A DNA stretch of 64,000 nucleotides from assembly GCF_901709675.1 (NCBI RefSeq), contig NC_051098.1:15185464-15249463 (forward strand). Reading direction: 5' to 3'. The notes under the pieces are model-generated. The model saw only the letters and a program-made list of their open reading frames with translations. It was not told the origin of the DNA and did not search any database. This document shows positions 13,201 through 26,500 of this stretch, piece after piece; position 1 is the stretch's first letter; the number at the start of each line of letters is the position of its first letter. The position numbers were made by a program, and so were the translations under genes. This DNA is from Syngnathus acus (Eukaryota > Chordata > Actinopteri > Syngnathiformes > Syngnathidae).

Positions 13201-14320
13201 CCGCAGTGGTATTATATTAGGCCCGGCAAAGACACATGGACTTTATGTGCCAATGCAAAAAGTGCCAAGTGAACTAATATGAGACGTTCATACATTTATT
13301 TGGGTTGACAGTCATAACGACCCTCAGAAGGAAACTATGACTACGATGCGGCCTGCGGTAAAAATGAGTTTGCCATCCCTTTAATCTTTAAAGCTGTTGT
13401 TTGAAATCAAGATTGCCAAAGCAGAAATGATTCTCTGATTGCAGTAGTGAAAGCTGACTGATTATTATCTTTTGTGTTTAATCATAAGACATTTGCAAGC
13501 ATCTGCTTTTAGTTTGGAAAACACTGACCTAATCAGTAATTGAATCGGTTCACCCCCAAAAAAAAGATGAGTACACAATCGAGCCCTCTCATGCAATCTT
13601 TGTACAAAACAAGTCATGCAAGTAGAAAAGAAATACAATTATCAAAAATAATCACATTACAGTCTGAGCCAACCGCTTCACCGATTAATTTTCTCACAAC
13701 AACAAACCTAGTAGAGTCGAGAAACCTTCACCGATTAATTTTCTCACAACAACAACAACAACCGATGCATGTGATTTTAAAAAGAGTCATATTAATAACC
13801 CCCAGCAGGGAGAAGAAACAGTATACCTTAATAGGCTCTATTATTAGAAGGTGTGAGCAGGACTATACTACACATGGATTAGCATTTGACATAATCTGGT
13901 GGAACCACATCAGCGAAATATAAATACAATGCATTGCCTACAAGAATTCATCTACAAAGCCGAATCTTTCATCTACATCTTAATTTATGTATAGCAAATA
14001 TCAATTATTTTATTTCCCTTATAAATCCCAATTAGAATAATTTACAAATCATTTTGACCACATATAGAATAGAAGATTAAAAGGTGATTAAAGAATTTAT
14101 TTTTACAATATATTTTTCCTAATGACATGGAAATCAGGTTTGCAAGTGTAAATAAAAAAAAGCAGAGTTGAGTGCTTACCAGGTGGCTGAGACTTCTGAA
14201 GAAAGTGTCGGTCAGCATGAGTTTCCATCTCTCGTCTATATTTTCAGGAATGGGCTCGTAAATATAATAAGCGCTAAAGGAGCAAAGAGCCACGACTAAA
14301 AAGATGCTTCCCAGCCTCAT
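10209..14320 (-). CDS. aadac: Arylacetamide deacetylase-family esterase, five coding exons
   Basis: A microsomal serine esterase/lipase of the hormone-sensitive-lipase group, expected to be an ER type II membrane protein with a lumenal catalytic domain. Exons in transcript order: 14320-14180, 13119-12891, 12291-12222, 11346-11175, 10817-10209, with GT-AG junctions and matching phases, giving 406 residues (human AADAC 399). Residues 5-21 form the signal anchor. The oxyanion-hole motif HGGGW is at 114-118, the nucleophile motif GDSAGG has Ser192, and the other triad members are Asp346 (YDVLRDDG) and His376 (GFHG), so it looks active. The C-terminal half mixes AADAC-like phrases ([15 protein letters not shown]) with NCEH1-like ones (PVLQALD, TPILPR, GIMYA), so NCEH1 is the alternative. 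Position between sucnr1 and igsf10 favours AADAC, which sits there in human. Confidence 0.88.
11388..11828. repeat. Three-copy tandem repeat, about 144-bp unit, in aadac intron 4
   Basis: The unit begins GTAACTTTGTTCATAATCG and recurs at 11388, 11533 and 11677. Each copy contains CAGCCTTTGCTAAGGCCACT and ends TTTTCAGGATTTG. The copies differ only by a few substitutions and the length of a T run, so the triplication is recent. It lies wholly in the intron between exons 4 and 5 as numbered on the plus strand map (between 11346 and 12222). Confidence 0.92.
11829..12200. repeat. Probable interspersed repeat in aadac intron
   Basis: A T-rich block with phrases such as CCAATCAGCTTCCTCCGAT and GTGTCTCGTCACTTTGTTTG, of a style I associate with dispersed teleost repeats. 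No terminal repeats or coding sequence were found, so the family is not assigned. Confidence 0.4.
13184..13378. mobile_element. Small hAT-like inverted-repeat element in aadac intron 1
   Basis: The left end GGATGTCGAACTC pairs with the right end GAGTTTGCCATCC (inverted, two mismatches of 13), and both are followed inward by GGCCCGCAG / GCGGCCTGC-like sequence. This is typical of non-autonomous hAT elements that carry the 'GGCCCGC' interior. No 8-bp target duplication was found, so the ends may be eroded. Confidence 0.5.
13676..13760. repeat. Direct duplication of a 30-bp segment
   Basis: CTTCACCGATTAATTTTCTC followed by ACAACAACAA occurs at about 13677 and again at about 13728, separated by 20 bp. 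The second copy has a longer CAA run. Confidence 0.85.
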
Positions 14321-16639
14321 CGTGCATGCGGCGGCGTCTGTGTGGAGAGACCGACCGCTCAAGATTGACTCAACTTACGCGCGCAAAAAAAGAAAGATTT
14401 TTTTCTCTCTTCTTTCTCCTCCCCCCTGCTGTTCAGCCGCGCGTGTTTGTTGACATTTACCGCCACGCAGCTCGTCTTTTCTCTCTATGCGCGTGGAAGC
14501 GCCGTTTGGAGTGGTCAGGTGACAAGGGTGGGGGGGGTGCGCACGAGGCAAGAACCGTCCCGTCCCTCTTTGGCCCGAGTTGTGAATTCTTCAGGTGCCT
14601 CTGGATCAGATGCAGCTCTCACAGCGGGGGGTTAGAGGTGCAACGGAGGTGAACGTGTTGTTATTCGTGTCCCGCCAGATCTTGTCGCCCGCACGTGCTG
14701 GGAAGAGAACATAAAAATCAAATCAATTTGACACGTACATTAAAGCGGATGAGGCTTTATTTACACCAAAAAAAACAAAAAAAACACCAATCTTTTGCTA
14801 AAAATGACAAAAACCTGCATGAGGAACTTATTGAGCACTGAAGGAGACCGAGAAGGGAGATGTTGTTCTCGCATGGAAATCTGGTCTACATCTGGTGACC
14901 TTAGAAGTTGTCATATAAAATACTTTAACAAGACGACTTTTTTCAGTTGGCATAAGCGTAATGACAACCCCAGCACTATAAAATTCATTCACAATTTTGT
15001 TCCCACCATTTTTTTAACTCTCTAAATTGCGAGATCGTGGCGGAGAAACTAGCAACTTTTTATAGTTGCTTGTAATTTGGAATTAGCCAATTCAATTAGC
15101 CCTGCCATCAGAGATGTTATGAGGAAATTCATCTTCCAACTGGATAGCTGCTGTGGCAAGGGTGGAATAGTAAATAACTATAAGACACTCAAGAACCCCA
15201 ACCCACCAAACTTCTGAGGAGACCACCACGTTTGGGTGATAAATCTTTCATCAAGCCCCTTCGCTCTCGGGCGTGTCAAGTAACACACTCGTGGATGTCT
15301 TCATCCACGTAGCGCCATGCTGTGCGATGCTACGTCAACACCGAACATCCCGCTGGGCAAAGAGTGCTCTTGCATTCATTAAAATGCAAGCTTAGCTCAT
15401 ATTTTACTAGCATTTTATGGGCGATATTCAATTTAACCCTCGCTGGAGCCATATGGAACACCTCAAGAATTTCCAAACTTGCTGAAGAAGTCAGCAGTAA
15501 GCACATTTCAAACTTTTGAATTTGGAGAACTCCCGCAGAGGCGACGGGGGGCATTTGCAGGAGCTAGGGGTTTTGAATTCACTAAGTAGATTTTGATTTA
15601 AAGGAAACTTTGCGTACATCTTAACAGTGATGGCATAACATTATATCTTAAATTTTAACTCAATCGGAGCAGTGGGTCCGGGGATACGGCCTGCCGAATT
15701 TTGGCTTTCAGCAAAAAGGGGCGTGGCCTAATTCTCATGATCCCTTTTATCTCCGAAATTCCTCCGTCAATCTTCATGAAGCAGCTTTTGGTGGAACATG
15801 TAATCAACATTCCAAATCAGTACTCATTTATAAGATTGGTGCATATTTTGGAAACTTGACCTTTTGACTCGGAATGATTTTTTCAGCGTACTCAACTCTA
15901 CCGATACCAAGCCCCAATACCACAATGACGGATCATTCTCAGTATCCCAATATATCAGATTTCCTTGAAATGACATGAAGTTAATGGTAGGATTATGACG
16001 TGACCAGGAAGCACAGCAGCAGCCTGGACCTCAAGATGTACTTTTTTTTTTTTTTTCTCCGAGGTGCCTCATGATCATGGGACTGCTACTAAGAAACAGC
16101 AGCGGATTAGCGCTCTATCAGTAGTCAGCTGTACGAGACTTGTGTGATAAGGAATGTTGGAGTCTTTCACCTCATTACACTTGAACTTTGCTATCAGCAG
16201 ACCATTGCACAAAGAGGAGGCGAAGACACTTACACAACACAAAAGAATTGTTCTTGTGCAATATTAAAGTCATACAAACGTGTGTTGATGGAAGGGACTT
16301 TTCAGAGGAGGGACTTTTCTTCTAATGGGATTGTTACAAAAGTAACAAAGTGTCAGTCTCCTCACTACTACGACTAACGCTTATGATAATAATTATTATG
16401 AAAATGTCTATGTACTCCTGTAGTCTGTTCATTTGATGAAACCGATTCATTATTTTACAATGTACTACTGTATCGTTTAGCGCCCAGCAGATGGTGCCAT
16501 GACCTAACTCTGCGTTGACCTAAACTGTGTGCCGTGTCGCCTCCTGTAAAATAACAGACCGTATTATAAGGAATCGAAATAGATTTGATCAATTTGAAAG
16601 TTTTAATTTGAATATTTTCATGTATATTTCATTCATTTA

Positions 16640-16850
16640 TTTATTTATTTTCATTTATTTGTTTATTTTTATTTATATATATATTATTTATATATATATA
16701 TTTAATTTCATATATATGTAGATGTGTGTGGATGTGTATATGTGGCTGTGTATACGTGTGTATTTGTATAGCATGTGTGTATGTATGTATGTATATGTGT
16801 ATTTTTATATGCATTTAATATATGTGTATATATGTGTGTATATTTAATTC
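16640..16850. repeat. Simple AT/GT-rich sequence
   Basis: TTTA units pass into TA and then TGTATG/TGTATA units. Low-complexity sequence that accounts for the isoleucine- and phenylalanine-rich spurious frames over it. Confidence 0.85.
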
Positions 16851-18039
16851 CACTTCAAAAAGTACTCGGAAGTTCACGTAAAGATAACTGAACAAGTAAA
16901 ACCGAAGAAAAGCTGTCAACAATATCTTTCTTGTTTACCAGCCAGTACCTTGTTTTTCTTCCAAAGACAAATAAAACTTTATATAGGTGTTGATGACGGT
17001 CACTGATGACAAACTGCCGGGCTTATCACACTATTACATAACACACCAGTGAGACCTTTATATCCTATAAAAAGCTTAGATGAACTGCAAAGCTTTCATT
17101 GGGACTGGAGGCCCCCCCCGATGACCACTCAGGAGGAATTTATTGTAGCGGGTGGATAGGAAGCCTTGTGGTCACGGTGCAAGATCCCCAAGGCAATCAG
17201 AAACATACGATATGCTGTCCATATGTTCAAAGTAAAAGACTGTACAGTCATCTTTGGAATGACTACTATTACTATTGCCACATAGCAAAGGGCAGGAAGT
17301 TGAGCATTTTTTGCTCATGCAGCAGAAAGCTCAGTAAAACCAGACACGTAATTTATAACAGTAGGGCAAAGCTAAGATGAATCAAAAACATATGACGCTA
17401 CGTTGGGGGTAGTAAAGGAGGGGAAGGGATAGCCCAGTTAAGCCCGGCCAGCATTTTATTTGATGTTCTAAAATATATTTATAAATTCTAAAGAGAAGCC
17501 TGCACTCAACTGAGCGCAACATTGCTTCCCAATGTTTCTGGCATGATGAGCCGTATTGCGGACAATCCGCCAAGTCGTTGACAAGCATCTGGTTTTGGTG
17601 CGCGGCGTGGACGGGAACAATAGACAAGAGTCCAAATGCCTCAAACCACGAGACTATGTTGCAACCCACATGAAAACGTTGAACGTGATGCTAAGAAAAT
17701 GTGTGCTTCGTGTGATGATGAACCTCTGGAATCACCACGGATGACATTTGTCAAATCAGCAAGAAGCCAAAGGGCCATGTGTGAGTTCAGTGTGTCAATG
17801 ATGTTTCAGGGTCAAGAAAAGGACCACATTTTTGGTTCTGTGCTTTAGATGATCATTTAAATTAGATTTTAATATATTTAAAGTATGGATGGACACAAAA
17901 TATTAAAAGAAGTATCGACTCATTGCATATACTGTACATGACTTTTTATGAGCAAATCTTTTATGAGAATATGCCAGGACAGATAATTATTACATATTTT
18001 TCCAAGAATTTGTTGAATGTTTTTTTCGGGGTGGGTATA

Positions 18040-18236
18040 CTTGCCCCCCCTGATAAAATTCTAGCTCCGGCAGTGGACACAACAATAATTCAAGATATAA
18101 GGGCTGAATATAAAAGGATTTGAATTTGGGTTTGTAGAAACTGGTTTTTTTTTTATCTTTGCCCCCCCCCCCCCTGATAAAATTCTAGCTCCGGCAGTGG
18201 AGACAACAATAATTCAAGATATAAGGGCTGAATGTC
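18040..18236. repeat. Direct repeat of about 75 bp, two copies
   Basis: The segment starting CCCTGATAAAATTCTAGCTC and continuing through CAAGATATAAGGGCTGAAT occurs at about 18046-18112 and again at about 18173-18233, almost identical, each preceded by a C run of different length. The two copies flank about 60 bp of T-rich sequence. Confidence 0.85.
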
Positions 18237-19668
18237 AACATTTGAAGGATGTCATTTCCTCTCCCACAGTGAAGCACCCCCAATTAAAGTCCGAACTGTA
18301 AGAAGAATATCATAAACTCACCTGCGACAACATCCTGTGCGATCCACCCCTTGTATCCAGAAGTCGACGGCGTAGCCGCGAGAAGTCGAACATTTTCAGA
18401 ATCAAAATCACCTCTCGGTATGACGTAGTGCAATACTGCACCGACCGAAGGTCATCAGGTGAATGTGTCCTCATGTATACCCAAGAGCCTAGCAGCTTGC
18501 TGTGACAGTTTGCTGAGTCATCCCTTTGGCCTTTAAACTGGCTACAATTATTTTCCTGCATTGAGCAAACTTACCAGTCGGACCACATTTGAAGAATTAT
18601 TACTTGATGAATAATACAGCTGGTTTGCGATCTAAGTCCAAGTGGACGGGGAACCAGAATCCCAAACAAGCATCCTTGCTCCTGTTTTCCCCAATCCAAC
18701 ACACACCAAGACACAAAATATCGCAAATCTATGCGATTCCGTATTCATCCTTTCCCCTCAGCCTTACTAAGCTTCTTATTGCTAGCCAAGAATAAGCTTA
18801 ACTTTTCATTTATTGCCGCCACTGCCAGAACATAACACTGGCAAGGAGGAAAATCAGCTCTTTCAGAAGATTAAACTCACTTTAGCTCACGGGAATAAGC
18901 CCCGAATCCCGACTAATTGAATTTATTCATGCTTGTATCGCAACTGCGAGGGATGAGAACGAGGACGGGAGCGTTTGAGTTAAAAAAAATACTGAGAAGA
19001 CTTTTGACCTGAAGCACTTGAGTGGTTCCTGTAATGTCTTGAATCAAAAAAGGAAGAATATCAATAAAATTCCCGAGAAGTCGGTTGTCCAAATTGTGTG
19101 GCTACCAGATGTTGGACTAAAAAACGCAAACAAATAAAGTCTTTGCGATCTTTGTGATCTGAAGCAATAGATGAAAAGATCTTCATTATCCTCTCATTCC
19201 ATCCACATGAATCATCCATCCACACGTTTATGAGCAGGCTATCTGATCTCCTTGCTTTGTGGTTCCAGTCCGACTGAAACTTCATACTGTCCATAAATAG
19301 ATAACTCGAGTCCCTTTCAACCAAAAAAAAAAAAATCTTCAGATACAAACGACGACATTCGAGTTGTAGTAATAGTATCGGTCTGGGAAAAAAAAGTAGT
19401 ATCGGACATCTTTGATAGCAACGTCATATAGGATTTGAGAAGGCAAAAATATTCAAACACAAAAGGGCTGTATGACTTTTCCTCTCCGGGAATAATAGGA
19501 GAGAAATGAAATACTATTATCTTGGCAGTCATTTCGGCCAGGTTTAGCACTCCACAGCAGATGTGTGTCTTTTCCAGCGGGCCTTATATTTCACAGCTAC
19601 TCCAGGATTACATTCGGGCAGGTTGGAAAGAGACGGGAAGGGGAGGGGGGAGGCGGTAGGGGGGCGCG

Positions 19669-19675
19669 TATAAGA
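19669..19675 (+). promoter_or_regulatory. Possible igsf10 TATA box
   Basis: TATAAGA follows a G-rich run (GGGGGGCGCG) about 150 bp upstream of a consensus splice donor. The placement suits a promoter for a 5' untranslated exon. Confidence 0.35.
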
Positions 19676-19699
19676 CCAAAAAGAAGTTTCAGCTTCAGG

Positions 19700-19823
19700 C
19701 GCTCCTTAGACATGCTCTCCACAAGAAGCGGGCCCATCTGGGGATTATTTCTGGAGGCTTATCGGTTGGAACACTTTCTTCTACTGGAGCTCTAATTTGG
19801 TGGCAGTCAAGTTGTTTTTACAG
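19700..19823 (+). other. igsf10: Possible igsf10 5' untranslated exon
   Basis: Ends at TTACAG|GTGAGG (donor at 19824) and would join the acceptor CTGTCTCTAG at 20545, seventeen bases before the igsf10 start codon. The 5' limit is a guess from the TATA-like sequence. No coding is proposed. Confidence 0.35.
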
Positions 19824-20562
19824 GTGAGGGGAAATTACCATTGTTTTTTTCCGCATTGCTATTGTGTTACTGTTTTCATATGCAAGAGCATAGCAGTGTT
19901 TTTAGGGTTGAGAATATTGTCATGATATTGGACAGTATTTGGGACAAACCTTTAAAGGAACTTTATTGCATGTCATCAAGATCTGCACGATTCTTTTTTT
20001 TTTTTAAAGATTTGCAGTTACCATCCAAATTATTCAACCACTTCAGCAAAGGTAACAAACTCGTTTTGCAATGAGTTGATAAACCAAAAGCAATTGAATA
20101 AAGATATAAATTAGAAGGGGCCGTTATTTATTTATTTTTTTGTAGATTTTCCAAATTAAAGTAGTTTGTGCAACCGTGGCTCATATTTGATCACATTAAG
20201 TTCAATTTTAAATTTGTATTTTTAAAAGTTACACAATCATCAACATTATCAAGTACTGCTGCTCTTTGGACACCCCCCCGAAAAAAAATAAAATAAATAA
20301 ATCAAAATATCACAATTGGGCAAAATAATTTTCTTTGTAATTGTAGACTTTTTTTTTGTATTATTCAATTAATTTTCCTTTCCAAATTCCAATCCTGCCT
20401 GTTTTATTCTAACGCATTACTCCGAATGAACTCACTAATTAAACAAGTCTTGACCTCCAAACTTTTACTGCATCAATTTTGCTGCTATTTGGGAAGAATT
20501 AGTCACCATTGTTATCCTGACCACAGTCTGCTTTCCTGTCTCTAGGTGGGTTGAAATTTACG

Positions 20563-23500
20563 ATGCAGATCCAAATGAGTTTTCCGTGCACAATGAGCGC
20601 CTGCGGAGGTTCATACCTGCGGAGGTGTCTGCCGTCCCCGGGGTCTCTCTTACTGCTTTTGGCCGCCGTGTCCCCGGTTCGAGGCGACTGTCCCACGTCG
20701 TGCGTGTGCTCGGCAGCCACGGAAGTGTTTTGCACCTTTCGTTACCTGAACGCGGTGCCTGCCCACATCCAGCCGTCTGTGGAAAGAATTAACCTCGGGT
20801 GAGATTCCACTTTTCTCTCTAATGTTTAGCAGACTGAGAACGAGGGGTTATTATATCCACTGAGGGCTTCTCGACTTGTTCTTTAGTTGACCTAAACGAT
20901 GCTGGAGGTTCAAGCATTCCAAGATGCTGACGTCATAATAGCTTTGAAAAGTCAAATGGCTGGGTCAGCCTTTAATTAAAAGCATTTTGACAAAATTGGC
21001 CGATGCCTTTTCATTGTCTCCTTTGAGGAGCAGGAAGGTTCCTGTTCCAGATGAGCTACCTTGTTCATTTTTTTGGTCCAAACCTAAAGCGCTATTCTAC
21101 ACCGAGTGGAAATAACATTTAATGAAAGGCTCGGTTCACTTGACAGCTCGTCATTGATTATATTCAAATATACTGAAAGGTCAAAATGATTGCTTGAGTA
21201 TTTTTTACGTTTTCCAGGTACAACAGCATAACCGTCCTGCGTGAAAACTCTCTTTCGGGTCTTGAAAAATTGGAAATACTGATGCTCCACAGCAATCTTA
21301 TTCACAGTATTGAGGACGGAGCATTTCGAGATCTACGATCATTACAGGTGACTATCTTCACTAATCAAAAAGACAATGTGTGTTTCTTAGCCAGAATAGA
21401 TTCTCTGGATTTTTTTGTTCATTAGACCCTCAAGATGTCCTATAACAAAGTCAAAGAACTCAACAAAGAAACATTCCAAGGCCTGGAGAATCTGCAGCGA
21501 CTCCACATGGACCACAACTTCATTGACTTCGTCAGCCCGGAGGCTTTCTATGGCTTGACGAATCTCCAGTTAGTCAATCTGGAGGGCAACCACCTGCAAC
21601 AGCTCCACCCAGATACCTTTGTTACCCTGAGACACAGCCAAGTCTTTAAGTTGTCCTCGCTGAAGACCATCTACCTGTCGGACAACTTCCTCAGCAGTTT
21701 GCCGGAGGAGCTCTTCTCTGGCTGCAGCCGTCTGGAGAATCTTTTTCTCCATGGCAACCGTTGGGCGTGTGATTGTCGTATGAACTGGTTCCCGTTATGG
21801 ACACGGAAGCACACGGGTGAGTGATGCATTCTTCTAGTTGGCCCATTTTTGAATGCCAGACTTGTTTACTCAACCTTTGACCTCATAGGCAGTGAGAAGA
21901 CCGAGCACACAAGATGAGACGGAAAGAAAGTTTTCAAGAGCCAAAGTCTATCTTGGAATTTATGACTTGGCCCACGTATAAGCAAATCATAAATGACTCT
22001 TCTATGATATTGTTTTATGGTTTTACATGACCATAGGTTGAATAGTCATTCTCTACAACCGGCTAAAAATCATGTTTGAATGTTTCCAGGAGTGCTCAAA
22101 TGTAAGCGGGACAGGAGATATCCTCGAGGCCAGCTGTGTCCCGTTTGTGAAAACCCAACTCATTTCCAAAAGAGACGCCTCTCTCTTCTTCCGAGTGATG
22201 CCTTCACTTGCACCAAACCTTGGATCCATCTAAAACAGAAAAACATCAGCTTGGACGAAGGGGATTTCACTCCAGTTTCCCCAAGGGACTTCATCGCCCC
22301 ACTCGGTTCCATACAAATGAACCTGACGGATCAGTTTCACAATGATGCCAGCTTGTCTTGCACTGTCCAGAGGCCATCTCATTTTGAGAACCTCTCACTT
22401 ACCTTAGAGGAGGAGGCGGGTTACAATATCACTGCACTCACTACGACCATAACTTCATATTTGGTGTGCAACCTTGACAATGAACATCTCCAACATTTGT
22501 GGCAAATCCTGGCAGCCTACAGTGAATTTCCCATGAGACTTGAAAGAGGTTTGATGTTGGCTAAAACTCCCCAAATGGTGTACCGGTATAGTCAGATGAA
22601 AACGGGCGAGGATGAGCTCCACACAAATATCGATGCTGAGATTAAAGCTAATCCCGCGTGGTTGATGCAAGGTGAGGTTAGTTTGCAGCTTGACCGCACC
22701 ACCACGACGTTCTCGACTCTGCATATCAAGTACCAGTCTGAAGTCAACCTACGAGTCGAAAGCACCTTCCCCAAGAAAGACCGCTACCCTTGGACAATGA
22801 TTAAGAAAGACAATCAAACCAAAACGGAGCATATCGTAATATCGGGTGAGTAGTGAAAACATCTCCAACGTTTTATCTCAGAACTGATGTTTACGTTTTT
22901 CAATGCAGGCGAGGTGGTTCAGTTGAGCTGTCAAGTCAGAGGGGATCCAAAACCTTTGCTGGAGTGGATTTTACCCGATGGCATGAAGGTCCGAGCCCCT
23001 TATGTCAGTGAGGACAACAGAATGATAATCACAGCCGAAGGGAAGCTCACCCTTCGGGGTGCGGATGCCTCGGACACGGGCCTCTATCGCTGCATTGCCA
23101 CCAACTACCTGGATGCTGACATTCTGGTTTTTCGACTGACAGTATTGTCTCCTGATGTGGAGGAGACAGATGTCAATGGTGTCCACGTATCCCAGAAACT
23201 GGGGGAACATCTTATTTTTGACTGTAGCAGCTCAGGAAGTCCAAAGGCCTCTATTCAGTGGATACTCCCAGACCACTCCATATTGGACAGGTCTCAAGGA
23301 AAAAAGAAGGTGTTTGAGAATGGCACTCTACTGATCGAGAGCGTGACTACCAGGGACCGAGGATTTTATAGATGTTTGGCTGCTAATCACTTGGGAATTG
23401 ACCTTCTGGTTTCTCAGGTGACAGTACGGGAAAGCTCAGAGGTATGGACGGACTTTGATCATGATGGATCAGGCATGGGAATGAAGAACCCGGTAGAGCA

Positions 23501-26500
23501 AACTTTAACTGACAAGACAAACATCCCTTCTGACAAAGCATCAGATCGAGCCAAAACCATTGTTTCTGATCGACGTCATTCCAGACTGAGGTCACGGGGT
23601 AAAAGTAGGTCAGAAAGCCAAATAGGTCAGAGGAGGCATTCAGCCAGCAACAGACGTGGATTTGGTCATAGGGTCTTTGATAAAACAAAAAGTCAAATTG
23701 ATCCAAAGAAATTTGCAGAATTTATGAAGAAGGCACAAGGTGGAGTAAGAGAAAACACCAAAGAAAGAAATACAGAAAAAGACTCAATCGATGATGAAAT
23801 TGGCTCAGGTGAGGCACGTGACGATTTAATTTTACTTGCTACACTTCTGCCCACTACACGTAACCCTGAAAAAGGTGGCGACTTTGAAATGGAAAACTCG
23901 ATAGCAGTCACAAAAAACAGCCAAGGCGTCACTTTGAGTCAAGAAATAGAAAAAACAACAGATTATACGCCAATCAAAGAAAACATATATACAAACATTC
24001 CGCTGATGAGTGACAGAGAAGATGTCACAATGTATGACCCGACTTCACCCAACTCAAGCCCCTTTAGTTCTGATGAAACCACAGATCTTCATCCCCTGGA
24101 AAGACTTCCCAAAACTGTTACAGACTCTTCACAAGAAACCCAGCTCCAGTTCTCCGGTCAGCATCCTTCAGAACCAGAGACCTCCACTGAGGTGTTCTCA
24201 TTTACCCTTGATCCTAATGTAACTCCAATGAGGGATGGCACAGACCCCATGGAGCTTTACGATCCTGAAAGCCAGTCCACTATCACAGCTGTCACCACCA
24301 CACAGAGGCGGGACGATCAAATCACCTTCCATACCACCCAAACCATAAACTCCCCATCATTGGGATCCACCATCATCTCCAAGCAGCACATCCATATCAT
24401 CCCGCACAAGAATAGTCGAGGAGGTGGGCGCAGAAGAAAGTTCCACGGTCGCAGACGCATCATCAAACCCAACAGGATTACTGACATCCAATCCATTATC
24501 AAGAAACTGATCCAGCCAACTGAGCGGAATACAACGTTGCCATACACAATTGAAGTGACGACAGGTACATTTAATTGATACCATTTGTGTAGTTTTTACA
24601 TTGACCTAACAATTGATCTGTTATTTGTTGTTTTCAACCACAGATATGGAACTATCCACACCCACTACACAATTCGGGGCAAAAATTGTCAACAAAAAGA
24701 TTCAAGGAAGGCAAAGAAATCCAGTCACCACAGAAACATTAGCGATACCTCAGACTTCAACAGTGACCTTAACGACATCTCCTGCCACTCAACCCACCAT
24801 CGCTACACACATACCAACAGAATATGAGTCTCTATCGCCAACCACAAGAACAGAAACAAGAGTCATTTTGTTTGATGACGATTATGGAGATTTGTTCTCT
24901 GCAGATTTTGAGATATCAGATCTGAAGCCAACTGCTCAGCCAGTAACTACCGTGACCCCAAATTATTACTCCAAGTCTTTGACCACTGCTGAAACACCAA
25001 CTCTTCCCTCCCCGCCTACAGTCAAGCCACCCCTAGACAAAAATCCTGACAGAGAATTTTCATATGGGTCCGGTGATGATCTTCCTACAACCAGACCGAG
25101 ACCTGGTGGAAAGAGAGGGCGCCAAGGACGTAGAAGGAGACCCTCAAAGAAACTAAAAAATACTAAATTGTATTCAATCAACACAACTCCGACTTTTGAC
25201 AACAAGAAAACAACAGAAACCACTGTCCAAACAACTTTACGACAAAAGGGTGCCTCAAAAGCTCTAATGTTTACAACATCAGGGGAAATCGACAAAACCA
25301 CAGAAACATCGGAGGAGCTGACATATGCTTACAACCGAGTCGACTGGGGCAGTTCCTATACGACGAGAACACCTTTTGTCCACTCAAACACGATGCCTGC
25401 CTTGGAGAAACCTTACACAACTCCTCAAAATCGAGTCTACTATAACATCAGAACCCCAACACAGACATTTAAGGGTCACACAGCAACTACAAAAAAAAAC
25501 AGACCGACAGTGCAAACCAAGGAGAATACAGAGAAAGACATTTCCTTTGAAACAATTACTCGATATAGACCAGAACAAGACTACATCTACACATACAACA
25601 GAAACAATGTCAAAAATGTCTTTGTCACGACCAGACCCAATGTTGCCGGCACTCAACCAACAACAATGCTCATGACTAGAAAACCCAAAATACTTGGTGG
25701 CAATGCAGCGAGCTTTACGGTTCTGACCCACTCGGATGCCTTCTTACCATGTGACGCAGTTGGAGACCCAGTGCCTGTGATATCCTGGAAACGCTTCTCC
25801 TCAAGCACAGGTACTAAGATGTTGATAATTGTTGGTATGCGCTTTTAAAGAGAACTGTTTCTCAGGTTTTTCTTTCTCCCATCCAGGAAACACAGTTACC
25901 ATCAAGGGGAAAATGGGCAAGTTCGAGTTGTTACGCAACGGCACGTTGTCGATACAAAACGCCAATACGAAGGACCGCGGACAGTACATCTGTATTGCTG
26001 AGAATGATCATGGATCAGATAAACTTATTGTCACTCTCTCAGTGGTCGCTTACCCTTCACGTATACTCGAGCCGAAAATGAGAGAGATAAAGTCTCATGC
26101 TGGGAATACCGTGGAGATTCAATGTAAGGCAGATGGTCGGCCTACACCGGCCATTTCCTGGATTCTGGCAAACGGGACTCAAGTAAGAGACCATAGAACA
26201 CCCAATGGAAGGGTTTCAGTGACCGCTGGTGGGACTCTAGTCTTTAGACAGGTGTCTGTTTTTGACAGAGGTCACTACAAGTGCATTGCGAGTAACCAGG
26301 CCGGAGCTGACACAGCTACCGTCCGCCTGCATGTGGTTGCTGCTCCACCAGGTATCCTCGAGGAGAAACGGCAGCAGGTGAAGGTTGTTTCAAAACAAAA
26401 CCTATGGCTGCCCTGCACAGGTCAAGGTAGCCCTGAGCCAAGGATTCACTGGGTGTTGCAAGATGGCATTTTGGTCAATTCACAGAGATTTGCCTGGGAC

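Larger units (their letters stand above)
14363..19660. other. Intergenic between divergent aadac and igsf10
   Basis: No exon can be supported. It holds a T-rich run near 16030, an AT/GT-rich simple stretch at 16640-16850 and a duplicated segment at 18040-18236. A CAG|GTGAGT donor on the minus strand near 18320 follows a short open frame, but no partner exon was found. Confidence 0.55.

Noticed and set aside
14326-14652. 108-codon plus-strand frame upstream of aadac
   Set aside because: GC-rich promoter-proximal sequence opposite the aadac start; Arg/Ser-rich composition without homology.
18310-18561. Minus-strand frame ending at a perfect CAG|GTGAGT donor
   Set aside because: The donor is good and the end of the frame is CpG-rich, but no phase-compatible acceptor exon with recognisable coding was found before aadac. 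It might be an untranslated first exon of aadac; too weak to annotate.
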